The notes below the pieces were generated by a model. That model had not been told where the DNA came from. It saw only the letters and a program-made list of their open reading frames with translations, and did not search any database. This document shows positions 7,867-17,188 of a stretch of 63,433 bases of DNA, one piece after another (position 1 is the stretch's first letter; each line of letters opens with the position of its first letter). Source of the DNA: an uncultured Alteromonadaceae bacterium (GTDB lineage: Bacteria > Pseudomonadota > Gammaproteobacteria > Enterobacterales > Alteromonadaceae); contig CAJXMO010000020.1 of assembly GCA_913056495.1 (NCBI GenBank), positions 1 to 63,433 on the forward strand, written 5' to 3'. The translations under genes were made by a program, and so were the position numbers.

Positions 7867-8387
7867 AATTAATGGCTAAAGTATTCTTATTGATGCTGCT
7901 ATTAAGCAGTTGCTCCAGTCAGGTTGAAGACTATGTCAATTCATCACCAGAATTTAAACTCGAAGAATATTTTCAAGGAGAAATTAAAGCTTGGGGAATA
8001 CTGCAGGATTACACAGATAAAGTTAGCAGACGATTCACAGTTGACATCAAAGCAAACTGGCAGGGAAATACAGGCACTTTAAAAGAATACTTTGTGTTTG
8101 ATGACGGCGAAACGCAGTATAGAGAGTGGACCCTGACCAAATTAGAAAATGGTCTATATAAAGGTACAGCTAATGATGTTGTCGGCACGGCTTTAATCAA
8201 GCAACAGGGATATGCGGTAAATTTGCAATATCAACTGGAAGTTCCGATAGATGATTCCAGCTATATATTTACCATTGATGACTGGATGTACCGAATAGAT
8301 GATACAAGAGTCTTTAACCGCTCAACTTTATCTAAATTTGGGGTGGATGTTGCTGAAATCACACTCTTTTTTGAAAAAAAATCTTAA
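7863..8387 (+). CDS. DUF3833 family lipoprotein
   Basis: Protein of 174 residues with a lipobox (LLLSSC at about 12-17) and the DUF3833 pattern: the segment LEEYFQGEIKAWGILQDY, then RRFTVDIKANW, TLKEYFVFDDGE and DDWMYRIDDTRVFNRSTLSKFG near the end. Probably a beta-rich periplasmic domain anchored in a membrane. The family is lipocalin-like by appearance and its ligand is unknown. It overlaps the DUF2878 gene by four bases and forms a two-gene unit with it. Confidence 0.85.
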   Translation: MKLMAKVFLLMLLLSSCSSQVEDYVNSSPEFKLEEYFQGEIKAWGILQDYTDKVSRRFTVDIKANWQGNTGTLKEYFVFDDGETQYREWTLTKLENGLYKGTANDVVGTALIKQQGYAVNLQYQLEVPIDDSSYIFTIDDWMYRIDDTRVFNRSTLSKFGVDVAEITLFFEKKS

Positions 8388-8464
8388 TAAACTGACTCTG
8401 ACTGGACATTTACTCTGCTATCTTTCATTATTATTGACCTGATTGAATATAATGAATAATAACT

Positions 8465-8944
8465 ATGGCACACACAGCAATCTATCCAGGTACTTTTGAT
8501 CCGATCACCAACGGACATTTGGACTTAATTAAACGTGCCAGTTATCTTTTCGATAAACTTATCGTAGGTGTGGCCAATAGTCCGAGTAAACAGCCCCTGT
8601 TCGACTTAAATGAGAGAGTGGATTTAATCAAACAAGTGATTAAACCGTTCAACAATGTCACTGTTATTGGTTTTAGTGGATTACTTGTTGATCTGGCAAA
8701 AGACCAGCAAGCCAGCGTCTTAGTTAGAGGCGTCCGTGCTGTCGCTGATTTTGAGTATGAGTTTCAACTCGCAAACGTTAATCGTAACTTGTACCCTAAA
8801 CTGGAAACTATCTTTTTAACGCCACTGGAAAAAAACAGTTACATTTCTTCCACTATTGTCAAAGAAGTGGCAAAACACGGCGGCAATGTAAACGACTTTG
8901 TTGCGCCCGAAATTGCGCAAGCACTTACTAAAAAACTGAGTTAA
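8465..8944 (+). CDS. coaD: Pantetheine-phosphate adenylyltransferase
   Basis: A protein of 159 residues, the usual length for CoaD, which joins 4'-phosphopantetheine to ATP to give dephospho-CoA, the fourth step of CoA synthesis. Seen: the nucleotidyltransferase motif [12 protein letters not shown] at 9-20 (T/HxGH His18), the phosphate-binding Lys near 42, [14 protein letters not shown] in the middle, and the [15 protein letters not shown] loop. It has its own short upstream region of about 77 bp. Its stop codon overlaps that of the convergent acyltransferase gene, so no space is left for a terminator between them. Confidence 0.97.
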   Translation: MAHTAIYPGTFDPITNGHLDLIKRASYLFDKLIVGVANSPSKQPLFDLNERVDLIKQVIKPFNNVTVIGFSGLLVDLAKDQQASVLVRGVRAVADFEYEFQLANVNRNLYPKLETIFLTPLEKNSYISSTIVKEVAKHGGNVNDFVAPEIAQALTKKLS

Positions 8945-9687
8945 AAGCATAAACTAGATACAGAGTGTACCGCTTTTGAAACAACCCTTTTGGCCTGATA
9001 AAAAGGGTACTGCTCAGGGTACAAAGCTTCCCTGATTCTTTCAACAAAGTGAGCCGAAAAATTCACATTAGCACGTTCACCAAATATAAGTTCGGCATTA
9101 TATAAAGCCCTTACAGATGAGGTGTTATTTTTAAATTCCAGCTTTACCGGCTCTGCAATCTGAGTTAATTTTGTTCCGAATGTTTTTAATGCTCTGGCTA
9201 GCCTTTTTTCAATAAAAACGAATGATTCATCAATTCTGTTGTGCTCTGCCACCAAATTTATTGCTAAAAATAGTGCGTTGAATAGTAAAGCATATATATT
9301 AATCCCCATTAATTTATGCCGGTAATCCGGGCAAACAACCAGACGAGAGATTTCAGAATCATGTCTGTTGATAGGGAACTCAGTTAAAAAACTGGAAAAA
9401 GGCAGCTTAAGAGATTCATTCGCATGTACCAAACGCACAAAACCAACAACCTTTTTAGTCGACTTATCTTTCACGATACAACAATGAGCACAAGTGTCGA
9501 ATTCATCTCGCTCAATGCGCATTTCATCTCCGTCAAAGTACCCTAATTGCTTGCAAAACACCTTGTATCTTAATCCATAAGCTTGTATTAGCTCATTTTC
9601 ATTAGGAATTTTGACTTCAAAATGTTGAAAGAATAGCTCACTAATTGAATGTGGCGTTTCATTACCAGACTGTCCTATTTCTCGCAT
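8941..9687 (-). CDS. PEP-CTERM/exosortase-associated-type acyltransferase (N-acyl amino acid synthase FeeM-like)
   Basis: Protein of 248 residues of the GNAT-like family found with PEP-CTERM/exosortase systems and related to FeeM N-acyl amino acid and homoserine-lactone synthases. Seen: [19 protein letters not shown], the acidic [12 protein letters not shown] strand, [10 protein letters not shown], and [14 protein letters not shown], which carries the conserved Ser-Arg of acyl-binding strands. It may transfer an acyl group from acyl-ACP to an amine. The start was set at the ATG at 9687, with AGAGG upstream; a longer frame to 9738 adds an unlikely basic leader. No exosortase, PEP-CTERM protein or EPS gene lies nearby, so it is an orphan here. 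Product unknown. Confidence 0.8.
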   Translation of the reverse strand: MREIGQSGNETPHSISELFFQHFEVKIPNENELIQAYGLRYKVFCKQLGYFDGDEMRIERDEFDTCAHCCIVKDKSTKKVVGFVRLVHANESLKLPFSSFLTEFPINRHDSEISRLVVCPDYRHKLMGINIYALLFNALFLAINLVAEHNRIDESFVFIEKRLARALKTFGTKLTQIAEPVKLEFKNNTSSVRALYNAELIFGERANVNFSAHFVERIREALYPEQYPFYQAKRVVSKAVHSVSSLCF

Positions 9688-9973
9688 CAAACAAATCCTC
9701 TTTAATTTTTTAAATAAAAGAAAAAGTTGTAATCGCAAGCAAAAACTTAAACCTAAGCCAAATACCTTCTAACAACCACTATATAGAAAAACAATACTCT
9801 GCAGGAAGTCAAAACTGACAGAAGCCTTACAGATCAGAAATATGACTAAGTTAATCAAAAATGCTAGATATAAACGGATAACTAGAGGTATTGTAAAACT
9901 ATCACTTGAACCACAAAGTCTAATAATTTTAACATCATTAAGGGAGAAATATAGAGCTTTGCAGTGCTTTAAG

Positions 9974-9989
9974 TGTGATCTCAATCACA
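9974..9989 (-). promoter_or_regulatory. Candidate CRP site in a 407-bp gene-free gap
   Basis: Perfect half-sites TGTGA-N6-TCACA inside a longer symmetric region. It lies about 287 bp before the acyltransferase start, in the gap 9688..10094 that otherwise has no convincing gene. It could drive the acyltransferase from a distant promoter or an unannotated small RNA between it and the gene. No promoter boxes were confirmed. Confidence 0.6.
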
Positions 9990-10094
9990 CACTTTGTAAG
10001 AGTTAATGAACATTAGCCAGATAGACAGCTCAGCGACTGTCGAACCGGATAAAGTAAGTTAAGATAAGGAATGACGTAGCGTAATAAGATAAGA

Positions 10095-11429
10095 CTATAA
10101 ATTAAAAACTAAAATTTTAGACTTTCTCTGATAATTATAAAGTTCCTGCTTTTTGCTCGGCAAATCTTCAACACCGCCCAACTGAAACCCCTGTTCCATA
10201 AACCAGTGAATACTGCGGGTCGTTAATGCAAATACACGTTTATAATTTTGTTTACGTGCCTTGAGTAATATATGTTTCAACAGCATTGACCCCCGGTCTG
10301 CATCCCGGTATTTTGGATGAACCGCGAGGCAGGCAAACTCTCCGACTTTATCGTCATCAAACGGATATAAAGCGGCACATCCAATCACCAGGCCATCGCG
10401 TTCAATAATAATAAAATGATCTATTTCCATTTCAAGCTGTTCACGTGAACGACGAACTAAAAGCCCTTGCTCTTCCAGTGGACGAATGGTATCCAAAATC
10501 CCCCCGATATCACTGATAGTTGCCGCTCTCAGTCGCTCTGCTGGTTCAGTTACAATTTGAGTCCCTATCCCATCGCGTGAGAAGAGCTCCTGTAGCAATG
10601 AACCATTAGTTTGATAACTGACCAGGTGAGATCTGGGAACGCCGGCTCGAGCAGCCGTGATAGCCGCATTAAGGAAAGCTAAAGTGCCTGAACAGGTTTC
10701 ATCATCTTCTTCGAGCATTTGCTCATAAATCGCTTCAGCATCATTGGGCATCAACTCAGCTATAATATTACCGGCTTCATCAGCAATACCATTGCTATCA
10801 CTAAAACCTATCATTTTGTCGGCTTTAAGTTTAATCGCAACCTGAGTGGCTATTTCTTCAGCCGTTAAATTAAAACTCTCACCTGTCACAGATGCGGCAA
10901 TTGGTCCTAGCAAAACAATGCCATGAGAGTCTAGCTGGCGGCGTATCCCTTGAACATCAATACGGCGCACTTTGCCGGTATGATGATAATCCACCCCTTC
11001 ATCCACACCTAGTGGCTGAGCAATCGCAAAATTACCACTGACTACGTTAATCTGGGCGCCCTGCATTGGCGTATTGCTCAGACTCATCGACAGTCGTGCG
11101 GTAATATCCAGTAAAAGACCGCCTGCAACCTGTTTAATCAACTTAAGGTTACAGTCATCGGTAATTCGAATTCGATTATGGTATTGGCTTGATTGTCCTG
11201 CATTACTAATCGCCTCATTAATCTGAGGGCGCGCGCCATACACCAATACAATTTTAATGCCCAAACTGTTTAACAATGCAATATCATTAATAATATCGTG
11301 AAACCCGGATTGAGAAATGGCTTCACCACCTAACATGACGACAAAAGTTTTACCCCTGTGAGCATTGACATAAGGTGCAGATTGGCGAAAGCCATCTACA
11401 AGTTCGGTGGTACGGACATTTCTTTCCAT
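10095..11429 (-). CDS. argA: Amino-acid N-acetyltransferase (N-acetylglutamate synthase)
   Basis: A protein of 444 residues, the usual two-domain ArgA: an amino-acid-kinase domain (about 20-290; [34 protein letters not shown]) joined to a GNAT acetyltransferase domain (about 300-444; [32 protein letters not shown]). It makes N-acetylglutamate from glutamate and acetyl-CoA, the first step of arginine synthesis, and is normally feedback-inhibited by arginine through the kinase-like domain. It follows argH on the same strand but behind a strong terminator, so it probably has its own promoter in the 100-bp gap. A stand-alone argA here means that argH is not of the fused ArgH-acetyltransferase form seen in some relatives. 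Confidence 0.96.
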   Translation of the reverse strand: MERNVRTTELVDGFRQSAPYVNAHRGKTFVVMLGGEAISQSGFHDIINDIALLNSLGIKIVLVYGARPQINEAISNAGQSSQYHNRIRITDDCNLKLIKQVAGGLLLDITARLSMSLSNTPMQGAQINVVSGNFAIAQPLGVDEGVDYHHTGKVRRIDVQGIRRQLDSHGIVLLGPIAASVTGESFNLTAEEIATQVAIKLKADKMIGFSDSNGIADEAGNIIAELMPNDAEAIYEQMLEEDDETCSGTLAFLNAAITAARAGVPRSHLVSYQTNGSLLQELFSRDGIGTQIVTEPAERLRAATISDIGGILDTIRPLEEQGLLVRRSREQLEMEIDHFIIIERDGLVIGCAALYPFDDDKVGEFACLAVHPKYRDADRGSMLLKHILLKARKQNYKRVFALTTRSIHWFMEQGFQLGGVEDLPSKKQELYNYQRKSKILVFNL

Positions 11430-11473
11430 TGGTTTTTAAGACCTTCAAAATGATTTCTAGTAAAAATATACAA

Positions 11474-11499
11474 AAAAGCTAGTCAATTGACTAGCTTTT
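11474..11499 (-). terminator. Bidirectional-looking terminator after argH
   Basis: Perfect 26-bp palindrome (stem AAAAGCTAGTC, loop AATT) flanked by A and T runs. It lies 32 bp after the argH stop codon and before argA, so it should end the argCBFGH transcript. Confidence 0.85.
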
Positions 11500-11530
11500 A
11501 GCATAAATCCGCGTGTGCTTTTGTTAACAA

Positions 11531-12895
11531 TTATTTCTGTTTGGCAGCAATCGCTTCTTTCACTCTGTCTTTAGAAGTACCGCCTAATGCGACACGCTTC
11601 TCTAAACAGGCTTCAATGGTTAGATGCTGGTAAACGTCTTCTTCGATGCTTTCACTAAATTCTTTTAATTTAGCAATTGGCAATTCTTCAAGCGGTTTAC
11701 CTTCAGCAATGGCAGCAACGACCGCAACACCAACAATATGATGTGCTTCACGGAAAGGAATGCCTTTGGCGACTAAATAATCCGCCAGTTCAGTTGCATT
11801 TGAATAACCTTGCTGAGCGGCCTGATAAGTACGCTCTTTGTTTACTTTAATGCCCTGAATACACAAAATGGCCATTTGCAAACAAATTGTCCAGGTATCA
11901 ACTGTATCGAATAAGCCTTCTTTGTCTTCTTGCATATCTTTATTATAAGCAAGCGGAAGCGCTTTCATAGTAACCATCATACCTGTTAATGAACCGACTA
12001 CGCGGCCACATTTTCCACGAATTAACTCCATGGCATCCGGGTTTTTCTTCTGCGGCATTAAAGATGAACCTGAAGTTACATCATCTGCCATTTCTAAAAA
12101 TCCGGCTTCACCTGAATTGTAGAAAATAATATCTTCAGCCATACGAGATAAATGTACAGATGAGATAGAAGCAACCGATAAAAGTTCTAATACGTGATCA
12201 CGGTCAGACACTGAATCTAAGCTGTTACGTGTTGCGCGGCCAAAACCTAAATCCTGAGCCAAAGCTTCACGATCAATTGCGTAAGCTGTGCCGGCTAAAG
12301 CACCACAACCCAGAGGTGATGTATTCATCAACTCAAGCGCATTTTTAAGTCGTTGTAAGTCACGCTCAAACATTTCAACGTAAGCTAAACACCAGTGAGC
12401 AAACGTAACAGGCTGAGCACGCTGTAAATGCGTATAACCTGGTAATACAGTATCCTGCTCTCGCTCAGCCAGCTTCACCAATTCATCGGTTAAGTTAGCC
12501 AATAGAGATGATAAATCTTCACCTTGTTGGCGACACCAAAGTTTTAAGTCCGTTGCCACCTGATCATTTCGGCTACGACCCGTATGTAATTTTTTCCCTA
12601 AATCACCAACAGCTTCAATTAATTTAATCTCAACCCAGCTGTGAATATCTTCTGCATCGTCCAGCAATACCATTGCCGGATCTTCTTTTACCTGTACCAA
12701 CAAGTCATTTAATGCTTTTTCTAGATCTTGCTGTTCTTGCTCGGTTAATACCTTCACACTCAATAAAGCGCGAGACCAAGAAATTGAACCAACAATGTCT
12801 TGCTCTGCCATGCGATAATCCACTGGCAGAGAGTCATTAAACTGTTTAAATAAATCACTTGTTTGGCCAGTAAAACGACCGCCCCAAAGTGCCAT
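11531..12895 (-). CDS. argH: Argininosuccinate lyase
   Basis: A protein of 454 residues that splits argininosuccinate to arginine and fumarate, the last step of the pathway. Seen: [12 protein letters not shown] at the N-terminus, the HSWVEIKL and [16 protein letters not shown] segments, [13 protein letters not shown] with the general-acid His, and the fumarase-superfamily signature [20 protein letters not shown] with the catalytic Ser of the mobile loop. The C-terminus ends normally near 454, with no acetyltransferase extension. Its ATG overlaps the argG stop by one base (TAATG), so translation is coupled. Confidence 0.97.
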   Translation of the reverse strand: MALWGGRFTGQTSDLFKQFNDSLPVDYRMAEQDIVGSISWSRALLSVKVLTEQEQQDLEKALNDLLVQVKEDPAMVLLDDAEDIHSWVEIKLIEAVGDLGKKLHTGRSRNDQVATDLKLWCRQQGEDLSSLLANLTDELVKLAEREQDTVLPGYTHLQRAQPVTFAHWCLAYVEMFERDLQRLKNALELMNTSPLGCGALAGTAYAIDREALAQDLGFGRATRNSLDSVSDRDHVLELLSVASISSVHLSRMAEDIIFYNSGEAGFLEMADDVTSGSSLMPQKKNPDAMELIRGKCGRVVGSLTGMMVTMKALPLAYNKDMQEDKEGLFDTVDTWTICLQMAILCIQGIKVNKERTYQAAQQGYSNATELADYLVAKGIPFREAHHIVGVAVVAAIAEGKPLEELPIAKLKEFSESIEEDVYQHLTIEACLEKRVALGGTSKDRVKEAIAAKQK

Positions 12896-14124
12896 TATTT
12901 TTTCCCCGTTGCAGCTTGCTCTGCTTTATTCATTGCAGAAATTCGGCTTGATAAGCTGAATAAACGAATGAAACCTTCTGCATCTTTCTGGTTGTATACT
13001 TCGTCTTCACCAAAGGTTGAGAACTCTTCGTTATACAGGCTGTTTGGAGAGCGACGCTGAGTCACTGTACAGTTGCCTTTGTATAAACGAACCACAATAT
13101 CACCTGTGATTTCTTCGGCAAAAGAAGCTGCAGCGGCTAATAATGATTTAGATAACTGAGTGAACCAGCGACCATCATAAATAACATGAGAGAACTCTAA
13201 ACCAACTTGTTCACGGAATTTTAATGCGCTCTTGTCTAAAACCATAGTTTCTAAAGCTTTATATGCTTTCATTAGTACAGTTCCGCCCGGTGTTTCATAA
13301 CAACCACGAGATTTCATACCAACTAAACGGTTTTCAACAATATCAATTCTACCCACACCGTGTGCTGCCGCTTTTTCGTTTAAAAAAACGATAGATTCGT
13401 AAGGAGATAATTTTTTGCCATCAACAGCAACTAACTCACCTTTTTCAAAGCTTAGTTCAACGGTTTCAGACTCATCAGGTGCATCCATAGGATCCACAGT
13501 CATAGTCCAGATACCTTTTGATGGTTCACACCAAGGATCTTCGATTTCACCACCTTCGTGTGAAATGTGCCATGCGTTTGCATCACGGCTATAGATTTTA
13601 GTCAAAGATGCAGAACAAGGAATATTACGCTCAGCCAGATAATTTAATAAGTCTTCACGTGAACGCATTTCCCACTCACGCCAAGGTGCAATGACCTTTA
13701 ACTGAGGCGCAAGTGCCGCAAAACAAGATTCGAAACGAATCTGGTCATTACCTTTACCGGTACAACCGTGACAAACTGCGTCTGCACCAACTTTTAATGC
13801 GACTTCAACGTGTGCTTTAGCAATAACCGGACGCGCCATTGAAGTACCTAATAAATATTCGCCTTCATAAACAGAACCGGTTTTAACGATTGGGAAGATG
13901 TAGTTTTTAACAAACTCTTCTTTTAAATCGATAACGTGACATTCTGAAGCACCTGAAGCAATCGCTTTTTCCTGAATACCTTCAAGCTCTTCTTCGCCCT
14001 GACCAACATCAGCACAAAATGCAACAACTTCACAGTTATCGTAAGTTTCTTTCAACCAAGGAATGATGGCTGATGTATCTAAACCACCGCTGTATGCTAA
14101 AACAACCTTTTTAATATCTGACAT
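12895..14124 (-). CDS. argG: Argininosuccinate synthase
   Basis: A protein of 409 residues that joins citrulline and aspartate with ATP. Seen: the ATP-pyrophosphatase P-loop [12 protein letters not shown] near the N-terminus, [31 protein letters not shown], and [20 protein letters not shown]. The ATG at 14124 is preferred because it gives the family N-terminus and has an AGAGA element upstream; an in-frame ATG 60 bases earlier falls in the repeat that separates argF from argG. It sits in the argCBFGH operon, with the 14140..14201 repeat just before it. Confidence 0.97.
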   Translation of the reverse strand: MSDIKKVVLAYSGGLDTSAIIPWLKETYDNCEVVAFCADVGQGEEELEGIQEKAIASGASECHVIDLKEEFVKNYIFPIVKTGSVYEGEYLLGTSMARPVIAKAHVEVALKVGADAVCHGCTGKGNDQIRFESCFAALAPQLKVIAPWREWEMRSREDLLNYLAERNIPCSASLTKIYSRDANAWHISHEGGEIEDPWCEPSKGIWTMTVDPMDAPDESETVELSFEKGELVAVDGKKLSPYESIVFLNEKAAAHGVGRIDIVENRLVGMKSRGCYETPGGTVLMKAYKALETMVLDKSALKFREQVGLEFSHVIYDGRWFTQLSKSLLAAAASFAEEITGDIVVRLYKGNCTVTQRRSPNSLYNEEFSTFGEDEVYNQKDAEGFIRLFSLSSRISAMNKAEQAATGKK

Positions 14125-14139
14125 CTTCTCTACTCTCTT

Positions 14140-14201
14140 TGTAGATCGGGCGTTAACCCGACATGAAAAGTTTATCGGGCTCACATTAAGCCCGACCTAC
14201 A
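14140..14201. repeat. REP-like paired hairpin element between argF and argG
   Basis: Starts TGTAGATCGGGC and ends GCCCGACCTACA. The two halves each form a small hairpin, so this is a paired inverted element of about 62 bp. Related single or paired copies, all with the GACCTACA tail, lie at 27144, 27268 and 28681. It sits inside the arg operon between two genes and may affect mRNA stability. Confidence 0.75.
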
Positions 14202-14208
14202 ATTTGTT

Positions 14209-15120
14209 TTATTTGCTAAGCAAAGTTAATAAAACCGCATTTTGCGCATGCATACGGTTTTCTGCTTGTTGCATTAACAAAGAACATTCACCGTCAACCA
14301 CATCGTCTGTCGCTTCAATTCCACGATAAACCGGTTGGCAGTGCATAAAATATTTAGCGCCGGTATCAGCCATCAATTTAGCATTGGTCTGATAGGGATT
14401 AAATATTTTTTGAATATCTTCTAATGATTTAGAATCGCCCATTGAGATCCAAGTATCATTATAAATAGCGTCAACACCTTGAGCGTCTTTAACATCATTA
14501 CTTAATAAAATACGGCCCCCATTTTCGGCCGCTAACTTTTTAGCTTCTTCGAAAATTTGAGCATCCGGTGAATATCCAACCGGCGTAATAACTCTGACAT
14601 CAACGCCCAAGATTGCACCAGCCAGCATTAATGAATGAGTCACATTATTGCCATCGCCAATGTATGCAATTGAAGCCCCTTCAAGTGAATTACCACGAAC
14701 TTCGTAAAGCGTTTGATAATCAGCCATTGCCTGACACGGATGATATAAATTACATAATGAGTTAACAACGGGTACTGAACCAAATTCAACTAACTCTTCA
14801 AGCGTTTGATGTTCAAAAACACGTGCAACAATAGCGTCAACCCAGCATGATAAGTTTAACGCAAAATCTTTAACGGATTCGCGTTTGCCTAAAGCACCAT
14901 TTTGCTGGTCTAAATAAACTGCATGACCCCCTAATTTAGCAATACCCACATCAAAACTAACGCGAGTACGCAGTGAAGGCTTTTCATAAATTGTTGCAAT
15001 GCTTTTGCCTGCTAAAGCCTGGCTGTATTTACCTGGGTTAGCTTTAAAATCAACGGCCAACTTGATGATGTCCATCAGCTCTTGTTTAGAGCAGGTTTTT
15101 ACACTTAAAAAGTTTTGCAA
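14209..15120 (-). CDS. argF: Ornithine carbamoyltransferase, variant active-site motifs
   Basis: Protein of 303 residues that makes citrulline from ornithine and carbamoyl phosphate. Seen: carbamoyl-phosphate motif EKPSLRTRVSF (residues 49-53 SLRTR instead of the common STRTR), LYHPCQ at about 126-130, the ornithine loop WISMG at 224-228, and HCQP at 260-263 in place of the usual HCLP. The SMG loop argues for ornithine rather than N-acetyl- or N-succinyl-ornithine as substrate. From memory, Shewanella-type ArgF proteins also carry these variants, so they are probably lineage features. It lies between argB and argG in the arg operon. Confidence 0.93.
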   Translation of the reverse strand: MQNFLSVKTCSKQELMDIIKLAVDFKANPGKYSQALAGKSIATIYEKPSLRTRVSFDVGIAKLGGHAVYLDQQNGALGKRESVKDFALNLSCWVDAIVARVFEHQTLEELVEFGSVPVVNSLCNLYHPCQAMADYQTLYEVRGNSLEGASIAYIGDGNNVTHSLMLAGAILGVDVRVITPVGYSPDAQIFEEAKKLAAENGGRILLSNDVKDAQGVDAIYNDTWISMGDSKSLEDIQKIFNPYQTNAKLMADTGAKYFMHCQPVYRGIEATDDVVDGECSLLMQQAENRMHAQNAVLLTLLSK

Positions 15121-15133
15121 AACAGAACTCCGT

Positions 15134-15919
15134 TTATTCAGCGGGCTGAACCGTCGTGCCGCACGACTTTTCTTCTAACCACTGAGAAATTAAATTAGGA
15201 TTACGCCAATTCAATATGCCAATTGGCGCATTCAATGCTGTCGCAGTTTCAATCGCGGTATTTACTTTAACAATCATGCCATCGGTAATAACTTGTTCTG
15301 CGATAAGTTTCTCTGCCAGCGCTTTGGTCATGGTTGGAATAACTTGTTTATCGCCATCCAGAATGCCATCCACATCAGATAATAATACCAACTGACCCTG
15401 TAAAATTTTTGCAATGGCTTCAGCTGCCTGGTCTGCATTCACATTCAGCAACTGCCCACTTTGGTCAACCCCGATTGAGCTGACTAAAGGTAAAAAGCCA
15501 GCATCCAATAACGTTTGAATCAACTGAGCTGAGCCGGATTCAACCTGACCAACACAACCTAAATCTGGATCTGGCACATTACAGACGATATCACCGCCAT
15601 CAGCCAAACTAATTCCAACCGCTTTATCACCAATTGCCTTAGCCGTTGCTACCATTTGTTTATTCGCAGTTCCGGCTAAACCACCTACAACATAAGGAAT
15701 ATGCGCTTTAGGGGTAATGCGTAAACCATTTTTTTTCTGACTGGTTAACCCTAAATCCGTTAATAACTGTTGAACCAGCGCACCGCCACCATGAACCACA
15801 ACCACTTTTTGTTGCTGGCGGATTTTTTTTAATTCAGTTAAAAATGCGGATAAAGCCTCAGCATTTTCTAATAATGCACCACCAACTTTAATGACTAGTG
15901 TTTTGTTCTCAGTTGTCAT
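15134..15919 (-). CDS. argB: N-acetylglutamate kinase
   Basis: Protein of 261 residues of the amino-acid-kinase family. It phosphorylates N-acetylglutamate. Seen: VIKVGGALLEN at the N-terminus with the phosphate-binding Lys, VVVHGGGALV, the NADQAAEAIAKIL segment and LLSDVDGIL. The length suits the short, E. coli-like form, which is generally not the arginine-inhibited hexamer; ArgA would then be the feedback point. The ATG overlaps the argC stop (TAATG), and argF follows after 13 bp. Confidence 0.96.
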   Translation of the reverse strand: MTTENKTLVIKVGGALLENAEALSAFLTELKKIRQQQKVVVVHGGGALVQQLLTDLGLTSQKKNGLRITPKAHIPYVVGGLAGTANKQMVATAKAIGDKAVGISLADGGDIVCNVPDPDLGCVGQVESGSAQLIQTLLDAGFLPLVSSIGVDQSGQLLNVNADQAAEAIAKILQGQLVLLSDVDGILDGDKQVIPTMTKALAEKLIAEQVITDGMIVKVNTAIETATALNAPIGILNWRNPNLISQWLEEKSCGTTVQPAE

Positions 15920-16935
15920 TAATTGATTAAACCTCTGTCAACGGCAAAGCCAAATCTTAAGTTTGCACACTGCATAGCCTGCCCGGCGGCACCTTTTAAT
16001 AAATTATCAATTGCACTGACTACAATTAAATAACCTGTTTTTTCATCATACTGCCAATGCAAGTCAACAAACGGTGTTCTTTCAACTGCCTGAATCGACG
16101 GCCAGGCTTGACGTAAGCGTACCAACGGATGACTCTCATAAGCCTCTTTAAAGACAGAGTTGACCTGTTGAGCGTTCGCACCATCCGCCAGTTTTAAGGT
16201 AATCGTTGCTAAAATACCACGCTTAAAATTACCCAAATGAGGTGTAAAAATAACCGGCGTACCCAAATGTTCGTTAATTTCAGGTTGATGTCTGTGTGTC
16301 ATAACCCCGTATGGATGCAGGCTAACTTCACAAAAACTATTGCTGATGGCCGCTTTACGACCGGCACCAGTCACACCACTGGTTGCATTGATAATTGGCA
16401 TCACATTTGTGTCAATTAATTTAGCTTCTTGCAAAGGTTTAAGCGCAGACAAACAAGCTGTCGGGTAGCAACCTGGGACGGATATTAAGTTTGTTTTGCG
16501 GATTTGCGCATCATTCCACTCGGCCAATCCATAAACGGCCTGGCTTAATAAATCAGGGTATTTATGCGAAAAACCATAATAATCTTTGATTGCTGATAAA
16601 TCAGATAAACGATATGCGCCGGATAAATCAAATACGACACCACCAGCTTCAATAATACGGTGAACCATTTCAACGGATGCTTCGTGCGGTGTACACAAGA
16701 AAATAGCATCACACTCAGCTACAATTTTACTGATTTGTTGTTCACTGATTGGAATCAGAGTACGGTCTATCTGATAGGCAAACTGGCCATGAATAGCAGA
16801 AAATGCCTTATAAGCATCATTACTATTTTCTGATACATATAAACCAGCAATTTCAAATTCCGGGTGCTTATGCACTAAGCCAGCTAATTCAGCCCCTGTG
16901 TAACCACTTGCACCAACAATAGATACTCTAACCAT
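15919..16935 (-). CDS. argC: N-acetyl-gamma-glutamyl-phosphate reductase
   Basis: Protein of 338 residues, first gene of argCBFGH. It reduces N-acetylglutamyl phosphate to the semialdehyde with NADPH. Seen: the Rossmann start VSIVGASGYTGAEL, LCTPHEAS, the SGAYRL segment, the catalytic Cys156 in SVPGCYPTA, and HRHQPEINEHLG with the active-site His. The ATG at 16935 has AGGGG eight bases upstream and gives the family N-terminus; a longer frame to 17007 is rejected. A perfect ARG box and promoter lie about 170-230 bp upstream, giving a long leader. No argE gene is present beside it, unlike the divergent argE of E. coli. Confidence 0.96.
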   Translation of the reverse strand: MVRVSIVGASGYTGAELAGLVHKHPEFEIAGLYVSENSNDAYKAFSAIHGQFAYQIDRTLIPISEQQISKIVAECDAIFLCTPHEASVEMVHRIIEAGGVVFDLSGAYRLSDLSAIKDYYGFSHKYPDLLSQAVYGLAEWNDAQIRKTNLISVPGCYPTACLSALKPLQEAKLIDTNVMPIINATSGVTGAGRKAAISNSFCEVSLHPYGVMTHRHQPEINEHLGTPVIFTPHLGNFKRGILATITLKLADGANAQQVNSVFKEAYESHPLVRLRQAWPSIQAVERTPFVDLHWQYDEKTGYLIVVSAIDNLLKGAAGQAMQCANLRFGFAVDRGLIN

Positions 16936-17108
16936 ATTTAATCCCCTGATCTTGCGCAAAACCAAACGTGTATTGTAGCAACCCCAATACCAAAAAATAA
17001 AGCGCACAGCACAGACAAACTAAAAAAAGTTGCCTAAGCTATGCGCAATTATCAAATTATTGGCTAAAAATAGCCTGCACTGATAAACATCAGCTAAAAC
17101 ATGTCTAC

Positions 17109-17137
17109 ATATTAACCAATCTAATTTTAACTCTCAA
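17109..17137 (-). promoter_or_regulatory. Predicted argC promoter
   Basis: On the minus strand, TTGAGA, a 17-base spacer and TAATAT form a good sigma-70 promoter. It is directly adjacent to the ARG box at 17142..17163, as expected for ArgR repression. The predicted leader to argC is about 165 nt; I saw no clear riboswitch in it. Confidence 0.6.
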
Positions 17138-17141
17138 GCAA

Positions 17142-17163
17142 TAAGTGAATATATATTCACTTA
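17142..17163 (-). promoter_or_regulatory. ARG box (ArgR operator), perfect palindrome
   Basis: A perfect 22-bp palindrome with core GTGAATATATATTCAC, matching the ArgR consensus half-site TGAAT and its mirror ATTCA with an AT-rich centre. It lies just upstream of the -35 element of the predicted argC promoter, only 25 bp beyond the metB stop codon. A second box, usual at 3-bp spacing, is weak if present. Confidence 0.85.
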
Positions 17164-17188
17164 TTTTAGATAATTATTAACCAAGATA

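Noticed and set aside
9769..9984. Minus-strand 71-codon open frame in the gap before the acyltransferase gene
   Set aside because: No ribosome binding site, its start overlaps the CRP site, and composition is not protein-like. Treated as chance.
10095..12895. Fused ArgH-acetyltransferase
   Set aside because: argH ends at the normal length and argA is a separate two-domain gene behind a terminator.
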